From DATJPR01 sp963843525 (GTDB taxonomy: Bacteria; Bacteroidota; Ignavibacteria; UBA10030; UBA6906), in NCBI GenBank assembly GCA_963843525.1, contig CAWJKM010000009.1:124001-188000 (forward strand): a DNA stretch of 64,000 nt, read 5' to 3'. Positions within the stretch are counted from its first letter, which is position 1. Each line of letters starts with the position of its first letter. Of the stretch, positions 7,110 to 16,862 are shown in pieces. Position numbers and translations under genes: made by a program. The notes below the pieces were generated by a model, which was not told where the DNA came from, made no database searches, and saw only the letters and a list, made by a program, of their open reading frames with translations.

Positions 7110-8276
7110 ATGAAAGGCACACTACAAGTCATCATCATCGTGGCCGGTGCTTCCGTCCTCTTCGCCGCGTGTTCCGGGCAGGGCGACAACAGGCAGCAGG
7201 GCCCACCCCCCGCTCAGGTGATCACCTATACGATTCACCCGGAAGAAGCGGTCTACTATGACACGTACCCCGCGACAGTGATTGCGTTGAACCAGGTTGA
7301 GTTGCGGCCTGAGGTGTCAGGCTACGTGACCGACATCTATTTTCACGACGGCCAGCATGTCCGCAAGGGCATGAACCTTTACGGCCTCGACCAACAGGTG
7401 TACAAGGCTGCTTATGACCAGGCAACTGCAAACTTGAACGTTGCCAGGGCGAATCTGGCGAAGGTCCAGCAGGATGTCGACCGATACACGGACCTTGCCA
7501 AACACAATGCCGTGGCAAGACAGACCCTTGAACATGCGGTGGCCGATTTGCAGTCAGCCAAGATGCAGGTCGCGGCGGCAGAGGCCGCCGTCAAGAGCGT
7601 CGAAACGAACCTGCGCTATTCCATCATCGCCGCGCCGTTCGACGGTGTCATCGGCATCTCCCTCGTTAAACGCGGTTCTGCTGTCACGGCGGGACAAACC
7701 TTGTTGAATACGATTTCCTCCGATGACCCCATTGCTGTTGACTGCTCGGTGGATGAGAAGGAGATCGGCCGTTTCACGAGCCTTCTCCAGCACGACCACA
7801 ACCGGAAGGACTCCACGTTTACGATCGTCCTGCCGGATCAGACCCTCTACCCGTACTTCGGTCACCTCAGTCTTCTCGATCGGGCGGTGGATCCCGAGAC
7901 CGGGACAATCCGGGTCCGGCTGGTGTTTCCCAACCCTCAAGAACTTCTCCGGCCCGGGTTGACCTGCGACCTGCGGATCAAAGAGACCAGCGCGGCAGGA
8001 AACGTGCTGATTCCATCGAAGGCTGTTGTGGAGCAGATGGGAGAGTATTTCGTGTATGTCGTGCAGGGAAACCGGGCAGTGGAACGCCGGCTGACTCTCG
8101 GAATGCAGGTCAATGACATGGTCGTGGTCCGGGAAGGATTACAGGTCGGCGAACAGGTCGTGACCGATGGAGTTCAGAGACTGCGACCCAACGCGCCCGT
8201 CACGATCGCAGCCGCGCACCCAGTCAACGGGCCGGAGTATGTTCAAGGGAAAACGGGAGACCGGGGAGCACGATGA
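7110..8276 (+). CDS. RND efflux periplasmic adaptor (membrane fusion) lipoprotein
   Basis: A 388-residue protein with GGAG placed just before the ATG. The N-terminus is a lipoprotein signal with lipobox FAAC, so the mature protein is probably lipid-anchored. It shows the adaptor layout of the HlyD/AcrA family: lipoyl-like half motifs VELRPEVSGYVTDIYFHDGQHVRKG and SIIAAPFDGVIGISLVKRGSAV, separated by a coiled-coil hairpin (about 95-165), then a beta-barrel and membrane-proximal domain. It links the channel upstream to the pump downstream. Its stop overlaps the pump's start (ATGA at 8273-8276), so pump synthesis is translationally coupled. Confidence 0.92.
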   Translation: MKGTLQVIIIVAGASVLFAACSGQGDNRQQGPPPAQVITYTIHPEEAVYYDTYPATVIALNQVELRPEVSGYVTDIYFHDGQHVRKGMNLYGLDQQVYKAAYDQATANLNVARANLAKVQQDVDRYTDLAKHNAVARQTLEHAVADLQSAKMQVAAAEAAVKSVETNLRYSIIAAPFDGVIGISLVKRGSAVTAGQTLLNTISSDDPIAVDCSVDEKEIGRFTSLLQHDHNRKDSTFTIVLPDQTLYPYFGHLSLLDRAVDPETGTIRVRLVFPNPQELLRPGLTCDLRIKETSAAGNVLIPSKAVVEQMGEYFVYVVQGNRAVERRLTLGMQVNDMVVVREGLQVGEQVVTDGVQRLRPNAPVTIAAAHPVNGPEYVQGKTGDRGAR

Positions 8277-11200
8277 TTGCCGATACCTTTATCCGACGCC
8301 CTGTTACCGCCATCGTTGTTTCGATAATCATTGTTCTCATCGGAACGGTGGCAATTTTCAGCCTTCCCGTGAGCCAGTATCCTGATATCACGCCGCCCAC
8401 GGTCCAGATCAGCGGAATCTACAGTGGTGCCGATGCGCTCACCGTTGAACAAACCGTAACGACGCCGATTGAATCGCAGGTCAACGGCGTGCCGGGCATG
8501 GCGTACATCCAGGGGAATAGCACGAACGACGGTCGAACGTCAATCAATGTCACACTGAATGTGGGCACGAACCCCGATATCGCCGCGCTCGACGTGCAGA
8601 ATCGAGTCGGTGTCGCGACTCCCCAGCTGCCTGATGATGTCAAGCGTCTCGGTCTGATCACCAGGAAACGGTCTCCCAGCATTCTCATGCTGGTCGCCCT
8701 CTTCTCGCCGAAAGGAACGCACGGTGTTCCCTTCCTCGATAATTATGCAAACATCCACGTACGGGACGCGCTGCTCCGCGTAAGCGGAGTCGGCGATATC
8801 TTCACCCGTGCCGACGATTTCAGCATGCGCATATGGTTGCAGCCCGACAAGCTCGCCCAGCTCGATCTCACAGCCGACGACGTCGTGAGCGCGCTCGCCA
8901 AACAGAATATTCAGATTGCCGCAGGCTCGATCGGCGCCCCGCCCCAGTCTAGCGCGCAGTCGTTTGAGTACAGCGTGTTCACCAATAGCCGGCTGACCAC
9001 GGAGGACCAGTTCCGCAATGTTGTTATCCGCGCAAATCCGCTGACCGGCTCCTTCGTGCATCTTTCGGACGTTGCGAGAGTGGAACTCGGCAAAGCAAGC
9101 TATTCCAATATCTCCTTTATGGACGGCCAGCGCGCTTCCTATCTCCTGATCTTCCAGGCTCCCGGAAGCAACGCGCTGGATGTCGCCCGGGGAGTGGAAA
9201 ACACGATGGATCAGCTCAAAGCCTCCTTCCCGGAAGATGTTGACTATGTTGTGCCGTTTGAGGCGGTGTCCGTCGTGCGGGTCTCCATCCGCGAAGTCGT
9301 CATGACCCTCCTCGAAGCGCTCGGCCTTGTGGTTCTCGTGGTCTTCCTGTTCCTTCAAAGCTGGCGTGCGACGCTGATTCCGATTCTTGCGATCCCGGTC
9401 TCCATCATCGGAACCTTCGCGGTCTTCCTCCCGCTCGGCTTCACCATCAATACGCTGACGATGTTCGGCTTCGTCCTTGCCATTGGTATTGTTGTCGACG
9501 ATGCGATTATCGTCGTTGAGGCGACGCAACGGTACATCGACCACGAACACATGGATCCGAAAACCGCCGCCGCCCATGCAATGAAGGACATCTCCGGACC
9601 GGTCGTTGCCATCGCACTGATCCTGGCGGCCGTGTTCATCCCGGTCGGGTTCATCCCGGGCATTGTCGGCCGCCTTTACCAACAGTTCGCCATAACGATC
9701 GCCGTTTCCGTCCTGATTTCCGCATTTGTCGCCCTTTCCTTGACCCCGGCTCTCTGCTCGCTCCTCCTCAAACCGGGCAGCACCACGGAAGATTCAAAGG
9801 GCATTCGACGGCTCTTCCACCTTTTCAATGTCGTCTTTCAACGGGGCACCGTCACCTACACCAAGACGGTGGAACAATTTCTCCGCGTCGGACGATACGT
9901 GCTCATCGGGCTTGTCTGCATGTACGCAGTGACGATCCTGCTGTTCAGACTGAAACCCACCGGGTTTCTCCCCACCGAAGATGAAGGGCGGGTGTACGTC
10001 ACCTTTAATCTGCCTGAAGCTTCCTCGACCACACGAACTGTGGAAGTCTTGCAGTCAATGATGAACATTCTGAAACAGACCCCGGGAATCGCACATTACG
10101 CCGCGCTTGCAGGACTCAACGTCGTGACCTTTACCACGAAATCGAACAGCGGAACGATTTTCGTCCAGTTGAAACCGTGGGACGAGCGCACAAGCAAAGA
10201 CCTCCAACTGGACGGACTCATCGCGACACTTCAACGGAAGTTTTCTGCGATCACCGACGCGAATGTCATCGTGATTTCCCCGCCGGCAATTCCGGGATTG
10301 GGATCAACCGGGGGATTTACCTTCGAACTGGAACAGCGTGAGAGCAACGACAATATCAATCAGTTTGAGAACGTCGTCCAACAGTTCGTCGCCGCGGCGA
10401 ACAAGCGACCGGAATTGAGCCGGGTGTTTACCTTTTTTACGGCCCGGACACCCGGTTACCGCGTTACAGTGGACCGGGAGAAGTGCAAAAAGCTCGGCCT
10501 GAGCATCGGTGATGTCTTCAGCACCCTGCAAACCTTTCTTGGCAGCAGGTATGTCAACGATTTCTCCATTTACAGCAGGAATTTCCATGTCGTCGCCCAG
10601 GCGGACACCGGATACCGGGCGACGATTCAGGACCTGTCGAAATACTACATCCGGAATTCCAGCGGCTCCTTGATTCCTCTCAGTGCGGTGACGACGTCCA
10701 CAGTAGTCGAAAGCGCACCGCTGATCTCCCACTACAATCTCTTTCGATCGGCAGAGATCAACGGGGTGGCGCATGAGGGGTATAGCAGCGGGCAGGCCCT
10801 CGAAGCATTACGCCAGGTCGCGGCCCAGGTCCTCCCCGAGGGATACGGATACGAATTCTCCGGCCTCTCGCGAGAGGAAATCAATGCCGGATCAAGCACC
10901 CTGGCGATTTTCTCCCTGTCAGTCGTCTTCGTTTTTCTTTTCCTGACGGCGCTCTATGAAAGCTGGTCGGTGCCCTTCGCAATCCTGCTCGCCGTGCCGA
11001 TCGGCGCTTTTGGCGCCATTGTCACCCTCTCCTTTTTTCCGCATTTGACGGATAACGTTTATGCGCAGATCGGGTTGGTCACCTTGATCGGCCTGGCGGC
11101 AAAGAACGCCATCCTCATTGTCGAGTTCGCAAAAGAAAGAGTGGACCGGGGGATGCAACTGACATCTGCCGCAGTCGAGGCAGCAAGACTCCGTCTCCGC

Positions 11201-11371
11201 CCCATTCTGATGACTTCCATGGCGTTTGTCCTCGGCGTCTCACCACTGGCTTTTGCCACAGGGGCCGGCGCACAGGCGAGATCGACTATCGGATGGACCG
11301 TGCTGGGGGGTATGCTCGCCGCAACGATGGTGGCCGTGGTGGTGGTGCCGGTGCTGTTTGTGAGACGATAA
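8273..11371 (+). CDS. RND multidrug efflux permease, HAE1/AcrB type
   Basis: A 1032-residue inner-membrane pump starting MIADTFIRRPVTAIVVSIIIVLIGTV. It has the expected two-fold repeat of one plus five membrane segments and two large periplasmic loops each. The TM4 proton-relay pair is visible in GIVVDDAIIVVEA, and the second half contains AAKNAILIVEFAKE, typical of HAE1 pumps rather than metal pumps. It should drive proton-coupled export of amphiphilic compounds through the adaptor and TolC-like channel encoded just upstream. The pump class is certain; substrates cannot be read from sequence. No regulator gene sits next to the operon. Confidence 0.95.
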   Translation: MIADTFIRRPVTAIVVSIIIVLIGTVAIFSLPVSQYPDITPPTVQISGIYSGADALTVEQTVTTPIESQVNGVPGMAYIQGNSTNDGRTSINVTLNVGTNPDIAALDVQNRVGVATPQLPDDVKRLGLITRKRSPSILMLVALFSPKGTHGVPFLDNYANIHVRDALLRVSGVGDIFTRADDFSMRIWLQPDKLAQLDLTADDVVSALAKQNIQIAAGSIGAPPQSSAQSFEYSVFTNSRLTTEDQFRNVVIRANPLTGSFVHLSDVARVELGKASYSNISFMDGQRASYLLIFQAPGSNALDVARGVENTMDQLKASFPEDVDYVVPFEAVSVVRVSIREVVMTLLEALGLVVLVVFLFLQSWRATLIPILAIPVSIIGTFAVFLPLGFTINTLTMFGFVLAIGIVVDDAIIVVEATQRYIDHEHMDPKTAAAHAMKDISGPVVAIALILAAVFIPVGFIPGIVGRLYQQFAITIAVSVLISAFVALSLTPALCSLLLKPGSTTEDSKGIRRLFHLFNVVFQRGTVTYTKTVEQFLRVGRYVLIGLVCMYAVTILLFRLKPTGFLPTEDEGRVYVTFNLPEASSTTRTVEVLQSMMNILKQTPGIAHYAALAGLNVVTFTTKSNSGTIFVQLKPWDERTSKDLQLDGLIATLQRKFSAITDANVIVISPPAIPGLGSTGGFTFELEQRESNDNINQFENVVQQFVAAANKRPELSRVFTFFTARTPGYRVTVDREKCKKLGLSIGDVFSTLQTFLGSRYVNDFSIYSRNFHVVAQADTGYRATIQDLSKYYIRNSSGSLIPLSAVTTSTVVESAPLISHYNLFRSAEINGVAHEGYSSGQALEALRQVAAQVLPEGYGYEFSGLSREEINAGSSTLAIFSLSVVFVFLFLTALYESWSVPFAILLAVPIGAFGAIVTLSFFPHLTDNVYAQIGLVTLIGLAAKNAILIVEFAKERVDRGMQLTSAAVEAARLRLRPILMTSMAFVLGVSPLAFATGAGAQARSTIGWTVLGGMLAATMVAVVVVPVLFVRR

Positions 11372-11707
11372 CGCGGATTGCCTACGGAAGAAAACGGTTG
11401 GAAGAATTGGAAAGCGGCGGGGGCCTCCAACCGCCGGGAGAACCCGCAACGGAGGGATAACATGGGAGCGTGGAAAAAGGCCTTTCGATGCAAAGCCGGC
11501 GGCCTGGAACCGATAGAAAGACACTCCCCGCTTCGTATCGAGGCTGAAACGCGTATACGCTATTGACCGTCAGCAGGATAGATCAAGAGCGGGGCGCCTC
11601 ATTCGGAGACAAGACATCGGTCCAGCGAGCTCCGTCAGAAATTCCCGCCTGTGGTTTCGCCCCTGCCGTATTTTCCATCCCATCGTTCATGGACAGGTTC
11701 GGGATGC
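11372..11707. other. Gap between convergent RND pump and GH27 genes
   Basis: About 336 bases between convergent genes. A 6-bp stem (CGGCGG 11415-11420 with CCGCCG 11431-11436) is the only structure seen and lacks a T tract. Short open frames here have no recognisable product. Confidence 0.5.
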
Positions 11708-12931
11708 TCACCGCGGAGTCAATTTCAGCATCAAGGTTTCGTGCGGTTGGAGTGTCGCCTTGACGGGCGTTGCCGTGGTCCCGCGGATCTTCCTCGCCCA
11801 TAGATCACGGATGGCGTAGCGTGTCCCGCCAGGGTTAAAAATTCTCTGAGAGACCGAATCGGTGGAAGCAAGCGTGGTCCAATCGTACGCAATGGCATTC
11901 GGTTTGACGCTTCGATTGAGGAAGCATATCGCCCACTCGTCATGGCTGAGCGGTTTCATCCATACTTCCACGCTATCGGTGACCGACTGCCTGTAGCCCT
12001 GGATCCCCAACGAGTCCTGGTCGACAGCGATGACCTCGTGGTTGCAGAGTGTATTGTGGACCTCTTCGCTCATGTTCCGCAGGTCGTTCCCTGCGATCAG
12101 TGGTGCAGCCATCATGCACCAGAGCGAGAAATGCGACCTGTCCTCATTCGGTGACATCCCATTTCCCACCTCGAGCATGTCAGGATCGTTCCAGTGCCCC
12201 GGACCCGCGTACTGCCGGATCCCCTCACGCATCTCCACAATCTTCATGACACCCCACGACGACCAGGTGCCGTGGTTGACTTCACCGTCAAACACGTTGG
12301 AAATATCTCCGGTTGTCCTCCAGAGCTGGCCGACCTTCCCACCCCACTCCCACGGTTTGTTGTTACCCCATTCACAGAGGCTGAACACAATCGGCCTCCC
12401 TGTTGCATACAAGGCATCGCGCATCGTCGTGTATGCGCCGACAGCGCTGAGTCCCTCGGTGTTGCACCAGTCGTATTTTAGATAATCCACTCCCCATTTT
12501 GCGTAGGTGAGCGCGTCCTGGTATTCGTGGCCACGGCTCCCGGGCCGCCCGCCGCATGTCTTGCTCCCTGCGCAGGAGTAGATGCCGAATTTCAGTCCCT
12601 TCGAATGGACATAATCCGCCAACGCCTTGATTCCCGACGGAAATCGAACCGGGTCGGCCACGATGAAGCCCATGCTGTCTCTCTCCACCTGCCAGCAATC
12701 ATCGATGACGACATACTGGTAGCCGGCATCGCGCATGCCGCTCGCTGCCATCGCATCTGCGGTTTGACGGATGAGCGATTCATTGAGATCACAGCCAAAC
12801 TTGTTCCAACTGTTCCATCCCATGGGCGGAGTGAGGGCGAGCCCCTCCCGCTTCTGGGCGTCAGCAGAACTGAAGATTGACAGGAGAAAAATGGCGCATG
12901 CGGCGGCAATGATGCCTTGGTGGCGATTCAT
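11708..12931 (-). CDS. Glycoside hydrolase family 27, secreted alpha-galactosidase
   Basis: A 407-residue enzyme. The ATG at 12931 gives MNRHQGIIAAACAIFLLSIFSSADAQ, a clear signal peptide. The GH27 catalytic domain follows immediately: LTPPMGWNSWNKFGCD, VIDDCWQ, the nucleophile Asp in YLKYDWCN, the acid/base region PGHWNDPDMLEVGN, and the C-terminal small beta domain. It should release terminal alpha-1,6-galactose from galactomannan, raffinose-type sugars or galactolipids; some family members act as alpha-N-acetylgalactosaminidases or isomalto-dextranases, so substrate is not fixed. It is a single minus-strand gene between two efflux operons, with a small inverted repeat upstream. Confidence 0.93.
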   Translation of the reverse strand: MNRHQGIIAAACAIFLLSIFSSADAQKREGLALTPPMGWNSWNKFGCDLNESLIRQTADAMAASGMRDAGYQYVVIDDCWQVERDSMGFIVADPVRFPSGIKALADYVHSKGLKFGIYSCAGSKTCGGRPGSRGHEYQDALTYAKWGVDYLKYDWCNTEGLSAVGAYTTMRDALYATGRPIVFSLCEWGNNKPWEWGGKVGQLWRTTGDISNVFDGEVNHGTWSSWGVMKIVEMREGIRQYAGPGHWNDPDMLEVGNGMSPNEDRSHFSLWCMMAAPLIAGNDLRNMSEEVHNTLCNHEVIAVDQDSLGIQGYRQSVTDSVEVWMKPLSHDEWAICFLNRSVKPNAIAYDWTTLASTDSVSQRIFNPGGTRYAIRDLWARKIRGTTATPVKATLQPHETLMLKLTPR

Positions 12932-13032
12932 GGAGTTCCCCGGGATTATGGGAAAAGGAGGAGAGCTGAAGCAATCAGGATGAGGAAGAAGCTTCCCTAA
13001 GTACTTCTCATGTAATTCCATCACGAACCTAG

Positions 13033-13053
13033 TGCATTAATCGACGAAATGCA
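13033..13053. promoter_or_regulatory. Small inverted repeat upstream of the GH27 gene
   Basis: TGCATT-N9-AATGCA lies about 100 bases upstream of the GH27 start. A regulator site is possible; no matching site was found near other glycosidase genes. Confidence 0.3.
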
Positions 13054-13171
13054 ATTAGCTCTACCTCGTCTCTCAGGTCTCGGAGCATCATTCCCAGTCC
13101 TGGCGAGTAAGAATAGGGTTTCAACAAGAGATCCATTCACTTGCGTCATTATTCTGTGCAAGTAGGCTGGC

Positions 13172-13198
13172 TTGCTATTGGCATACCGATTGTATAGA
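13172..13198 (+). promoter_or_regulatory. Possible promoter of the metal-efflux operon
   Basis: TTGCTA and TATAGA are separated by 15 bases, just before the ATG at 13207. The spacing is short for a sigma-70 promoter, as in promoters opened by MerR-type activators, but no regulator gene is adjacent. Weak evidence. Confidence 0.3.
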
Positions 13199-13206
13199 TT
13201 TTCAAC

Positions 13207-13638
13207 ATGATCCTTTCGGGACGACATATTCTGATAATTGGACGGATTCTGGTCGGCCTCTTTGTATTGGCGAATTCTGGTTTTACAGTTGTCCTTCATT
13301 CCTGCATGATGGACGCCGACCTTTGTTGCCCTTCACCGGTAACCCAAACGCCGCTTCATCCGAATCATGATCCGCAGTCAGAGTTGTCTCTCGTTTCGAC
13401 TGTGCCGGCGTGCTGTGAAGTCCATGTTGCCGGAGGGACAAACTCGCATCTGGTTTCGACCCTGCAGGCTTCGTCCATCGAGGGCCAGAAACTCGTCGTG
13501 ATGTATCACTTCGTCGGCATCGTCCCGGGGAACACACACTATTTCTCCTCTCTTGTTCGCAATCTCTCCAGTCCTTCGCAATGCCTTGCTCCGCTCCCGG
13601 TGGAGAAGTACGTCCTCAACTCTGCACTCCTGATTTAA
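13207..13638 (+). CDS. Small secreted Cys/His-containing protein preceding the Cus-like operon
   Basis: A 143-residue protein with an N-terminal membrane or signal segment (IIGRILVGLFVLANSGFTVVL) followed by HSCMMDADLCC and later ACCEVHVAGG. This resembles the HYC_CC_PP-type small proteins of Bacteroidota, which often precede heavy-metal RND operons; the exact family assignment is my judgement from the pattern of a His-x-Cys, paired Cys, and position in the operon. The His, Met and Cys residues could bind copper or another soft metal in the periplasm. It lies about 145 bases upstream of the channel gene on the same strand. No enzyme motif is seen. Confidence 0.6.
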   Translation: MILSGRHILIIGRILVGLFVLANSGFTVVLHSCMMDADLCCPSPVTQTPLHPNHDPQSELSLVSTVPACCEVHVAGGTNSHLVSTLQASSIEGQKLVVMYHFVGIVPGNTHYFSSLVRNLSSPSQCLAPLPVEKYVLNSALLI

Positions 13639-13782
13639 CACCCTCCTTCGTGGTTGACCTGTTTGGCCCGTGCAGGGGAAATTTTCCCTGCTCGCGTCAC
13701 CGCACTTGATCATTTCTCCATGAACAAAGTGTTCTCCTGATCTTTGTGGCACAAAATCATGCACACGAAGGAGTGGTACCAC

Positions 13783-15066
13783 ATGGTGAAACACGCCGCA
13801 GGCTATCTCATACTCTTCTGTCTTGCCGCCTCGCTGGGACTTGCTCAGGAGACAGCTCCGTTGAACCTTGAGGATCTCATTCGTGAGGCCGTACAGAACA
13901 ATCCTCAATTGCGCGCCGCCCGCCACGCAACTGCCGCGTCACAGACCCGAGTGGACCAGGCGACTTCGTGGGAAGCGCCGCAGGTGGGTGTCGCAATGTT
14001 CCAAACCCCGATACAATCCTTCCCGAACCCGTTCAAGAATGGAATGGAGACGGACTACTACATTCAGCAAATGTTTCCGTTCCCGGGAAAACTTTCGTCC
14101 ATGGGGGACGCCGCTGAGAATAACGCAGCAATGGTCGGGCAGACCTATAACGCTCTTGAGCGCAAGGTCATTCGTGATGTGAAAGACGCTTATTACCAGC
14201 TCTACCTCGCGCAGCGCACCATCGAGGTCAATGCCGAGAACCAGGATCTCATGCGGAAGCTGATTGCCATTGCCACGAAGCAGTACGAGGTCGGGAATGG
14301 CAATCAAGCCGACATCCTCCGGGGACAGACTGAACTGTCGACACTCATCACGGAGGCGGTTAATCTGAAGAAAGAGAAGACGGTCGCTGAATCCATGATC
14401 AACACCCTTCTCAGCCGTCCCACGAATGCACCGCTCGGAGAGGTACCGGAAATCGAGTCGACAATTCCCGCCTGGACGTTTGAACAACTTCGTCCGTTGG
14501 CTCTAGAGAACCGTCCGGAGCTGAAGTCCATGGGCTACAACCTCGCCATGAACAGGGCCGAGTTGTCCGCGACAAAAAAGGAGTACTTCCCGGATCTGAT
14601 GGTGCAGGTGATGTATAAGGACATGGCAATGACGAAAAATGACTTCTGGTCCACGATGGTCGGGATCAGCATCCCGATTGCCCCCTGGGCAAGCGGCAAA
14701 GTCGGGTCAAAGGTGGATGAAGATGAGTTGAATGTGAAGAAAGCGGAGGAAGACTTGACGGCCATGTCCAATATGGCGCTTTTCGAAGTCCAGGATGCCC
14801 TGGTGCAGACGCAATCGAATCAGGATGTCGTTCGCCTGTTCAAGAACACGGTCATCCCTCAGGCCGAACAGACACTGTTGTCCACCCAGGCAGCGTATCA
14901 GACGGGCAAGGCGGACTTCCTCACGCTCATCGATGCCTACAGGACGCTCCTGAAGGCCCGGCTCGACCACTATACAGCAGTGGTGCAATTCATGACAAGC
15001 CAGGCCCGGCTTGAGCAAGCGGTCGGATTGAGCGTTGCCGATATCACGAATAGACTTCACGAGTAA
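13783..15066 (+). CDS. TolC-family outer-membrane channel of the Cus-like metal efflux system
   Basis: A 427-residue protein. The ATG at 13783 has AAGGAG nine bases upstream and opens a signal peptide (MVKHAAGYLILFCLAASLGLAQ); a TTG or ATG further upstream in frame is less likely. OEP repeats are visible: LNLEDLIREAVQNNPQLRAARH at the start, a central VKDAYYQLYLAQRTIEVNAEN helix, and PQAEQTLLSTQAAYQTGKADFLTLIDAYRTLLKA in the second repeat. It would form the outer-membrane exit duct for the CusB/CusA-like proteins encoded 21 bases downstream. Membership of the metal-efflux rather than drug-efflux group comes from its neighbours. Confidence 0.88.
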   Translation: MVKHAAGYLILFCLAASLGLAQETAPLNLEDLIREAVQNNPQLRAARHATAASQTRVDQATSWEAPQVGVAMFQTPIQSFPNPFKNGMETDYYIQQMFPFPGKLSSMGDAAENNAAMVGQTYNALERKVIRDVKDAYYQLYLAQRTIEVNAENQDLMRKLIAIATKQYEVGNGNQADILRGQTELSTLITEAVNLKKEKTVAESMINTLLSRPTNAPLGEVPEIESTIPAWTFEQLRPLALENRPELKSMGYNLAMNRAELSATKKEYFPDLMVQVMYKDMAMTKNDFWSTMVGISIPIAPWASGKVGSKVDEDELNVKKAEEDLTAMSNMALFEVQDALVQTQSNQDVVRLFKNTVIPQAEQTLLSTQAAYQTGKADFLTLIDAYRTLLKARLDHYTAVVQFMTSQARLEQAVGLSVADITNRLHE

Positions 15067-15087
15067 GGATCCCAGGAGAGCCGCACA

Positions 15088-16755
15088 ATGAAGAAAATAG
15101 TCATCACCGCAATTCTCAGTATTGCCGTTGGTCTGATCGGAGGGTGGCTCGCGTTCCGTCCCGCCGCCACACCTTCGGGGGAACGGAAGATCCTCTACTA
15201 TCGCGACCCAATGAATCCTGAAAGCACTTCACCCACCCCGAAGAAGGCGCCGGACGGGATGGATTTCGTCCCGGTCTATGCGGACCAAGGAACAGCGACC
15301 CAGGGGGGGAAAAAGAAGATCCTGTATTACAAGGATCCGATGCACCCCTGGTACACATCGGACAAACCGGGGAAGGCCCCGGATTGCGGAATGGATCTCG
15401 TTCCTGTGTACGAAGGAGAAAGCGACGCCAACGCAATCAAGATTGATCCCACGGTCGTGCAGAATATCGGCGTCAAGGTCGAAGACGTAAAGATGAGAAA
15501 GCTCCATCGAATCATTCGCACGGTGGGAAAGGTCCAGTACGACGAAACAAAAGTATATTCAATCAATACGAAGATCATGGGTTGGGTCGATAAGCTCCGG
15601 GTCGACTATACGGGACAGCTTGTTCGCAAAGGTGAACCTCTCCTTGACCTCTACAGTCCGGAACTCGTGAGCACGCAGGAAGAATACCTGCAGGCTCTCC
15701 GTTACGAGAAACGGATGTCCGGCAGTCCCATTGGCGAGGCACGGTCGGGAGCCGAAGAGCTTGCTCAAAGTGCGAAACGCCGGCTCCTGAACTGGGACAT
15801 CCCGGAACGCGAAATTGCCGCCCTCCAGCAACGCGGCACTCCACAAAAGGCGATGACGTTCTACTCCCCTTTCGATGGGTATGTCATCGAAAAGATGGTG
15901 TATGAAGGTCAGAACGTCATGGCGGGAATGGAACTCTACAAGGTCGCCGACCTCTCGACTGTCTGGATTATCGCCGAGATCTATCAGTATGAACTTCCGT
16001 GGATCAAAGTCGGGCAGAAGGCCGGCATTACGCTGTCGTACCTTCCGGGGAAGAAGTTCGAGGGGACCGTGACGTATATCTACCCGACGCTCAGCATGGA
16101 AACGAAAACCGTGAAGGTGCGGATTGCCGTCCGCAATACGCCGGGGCTGGAGTTCAAACCCGAAATGTTCGCGACGGTGGAAATCGCTTCACCCGTTTCG
16201 GTCACCACCGTCGCCGTCCCGGAGCAGGCGATTATCCGGTCCGGCGAACGCGATGTCGCGGTGATCGCGCTCGGCGGAGGGTATTTCGACGCCCGCGATG
16301 TCACCCTGGGTGTTTCGGCGGATGGGTACGTGCAGATCCTGAAAGGGGTGAAGGCAGGAGAGAAGATCGTTGTGTCGTCGCAATTCCTCATCGATTCGGA
16401 GAGCAACCTCAGGGCGGCGATCAGTCAAATGTCAGGACATGCGGGCATGGACATGTCAAAGCCGATGGACAGCACTACACAACAGCCTGAAGGAAGCAAA
16501 GGAAAAGATATGGAGAACATGCCGGGGATGGAACAAGACAGCGGCAAGAAGTCGGGGAGTATGGAGAGGAGCAGCATTCCGGGGACGAAGCCGACAGTAT
16601 CGGACAAAGTGACTGATCCTGTATGCGGGATGAAGATCACCGCGGACGAATCACGTTCCCTTACCTACGGGGGGAGAACCTACTCCTTCTGCAGTAAGGA
16701 TGATATGGCGAAGTTCAAGAGCGACCCGGAAAAGTATGTGCGCAATGAACAATGA
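15088..16755 (+). CDS. cusB: CusB-like metal efflux adaptor with two N-terminal heavy-metal-binding domains and a C-terminal YHS domain
   Basis: A 555-residue adaptor with AGGAGAG before its ATG. An N-terminal anchor is followed by two tandem heavy-metal-binding domains (about residues 33-63 and 75-108), each beginning ILYYxDPM. The second has the full CGMDLVPVY; the first reads PDGMDFVPVY and has lost the Cys. A CusB/HlyD core follows (VGKVQYDETKVYSINTKIMG, APFDG-like FYSPFDGYVIEK). Then a Met-rich linker (about 445-500: AGMDMSKPMD, DMENMPGMEQD), and last a YHS domain (about 508-555: DPVCGM, YSFCSKDD) that binds metal in other proteins. It should capture Cu(I)/Ag(I) or similar cations in the periplasm and pass them to the pump. 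Metal identity is inferred. Confidence 0.9.
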   Translation: MKKIVITAILSIAVGLIGGWLAFRPAATPSGERKILYYRDPMNPESTSPTPKKAPDGMDFVPVYADQGTATQGGKKKILYYKDPMHPWYTSDKPGKAPDCGMDLVPVYEGESDANAIKIDPTVVQNIGVKVEDVKMRKLHRIIRTVGKVQYDETKVYSINTKIMGWVDKLRVDYTGQLVRKGEPLLDLYSPELVSTQEEYLQALRYEKRMSGSPIGEARSGAEELAQSAKRRLLNWDIPEREIAALQQRGTPQKAMTFYSPFDGYVIEKMVYEGQNVMAGMELYKVADLSTVWIIAEIYQYELPWIKVGQKAGITLSYLPGKKFEGTVTYIYPTLSMETKTVKVRIAVRNTPGLEFKPEMFATVEIASPVSVTTVAVPEQAIIRSGERDVAVIALGGGYFDARDVTLGVSADGYVQILKGVKAGEKIVVSSQFLIDSESNLRAAISQMSGHAGMDMSKPMDSTTQQPEGSKGKDMENMPGMEQDSGKKSGSMERSSIPGTKPTVSDKVTDPVCGMKITADESRSLTYGGRTYSFCSKDDMAKFKSDPEKYVRNEQ

Positions 16756-16862
16756 ACCGATAATCGCCGGACCCCTGCCGGAGTTCTCCCGCCCTGTCAT
16801 TCTTCGCGACGGGCGGTGCACTTGCTGCATCGGTGAGCGATATTAACAAGAAGGTTTGACCC

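Noticed and set aside
8540..9682. 380-codon minus-strand frame within the RND pump gene
   Set aside because: Composition is Asp/Glu/Arg-rich as expected from antisense reading of a GC-rich pump gene; the plus-strand pump is certain.
11378..11566. Possible 62-codon gene between the RND pump and GH27 genes
   Set aside because: No ribosome binding site, no family resemblance, and it lies at a convergent junction.
13673..13692. Imperfect hairpin GCAGGG...CCCTGC before the Cus channel gene
   Set aside because: Short stem, no T tract; it may be chance in an intergenic spacer and an attenuator role cannot be supported.
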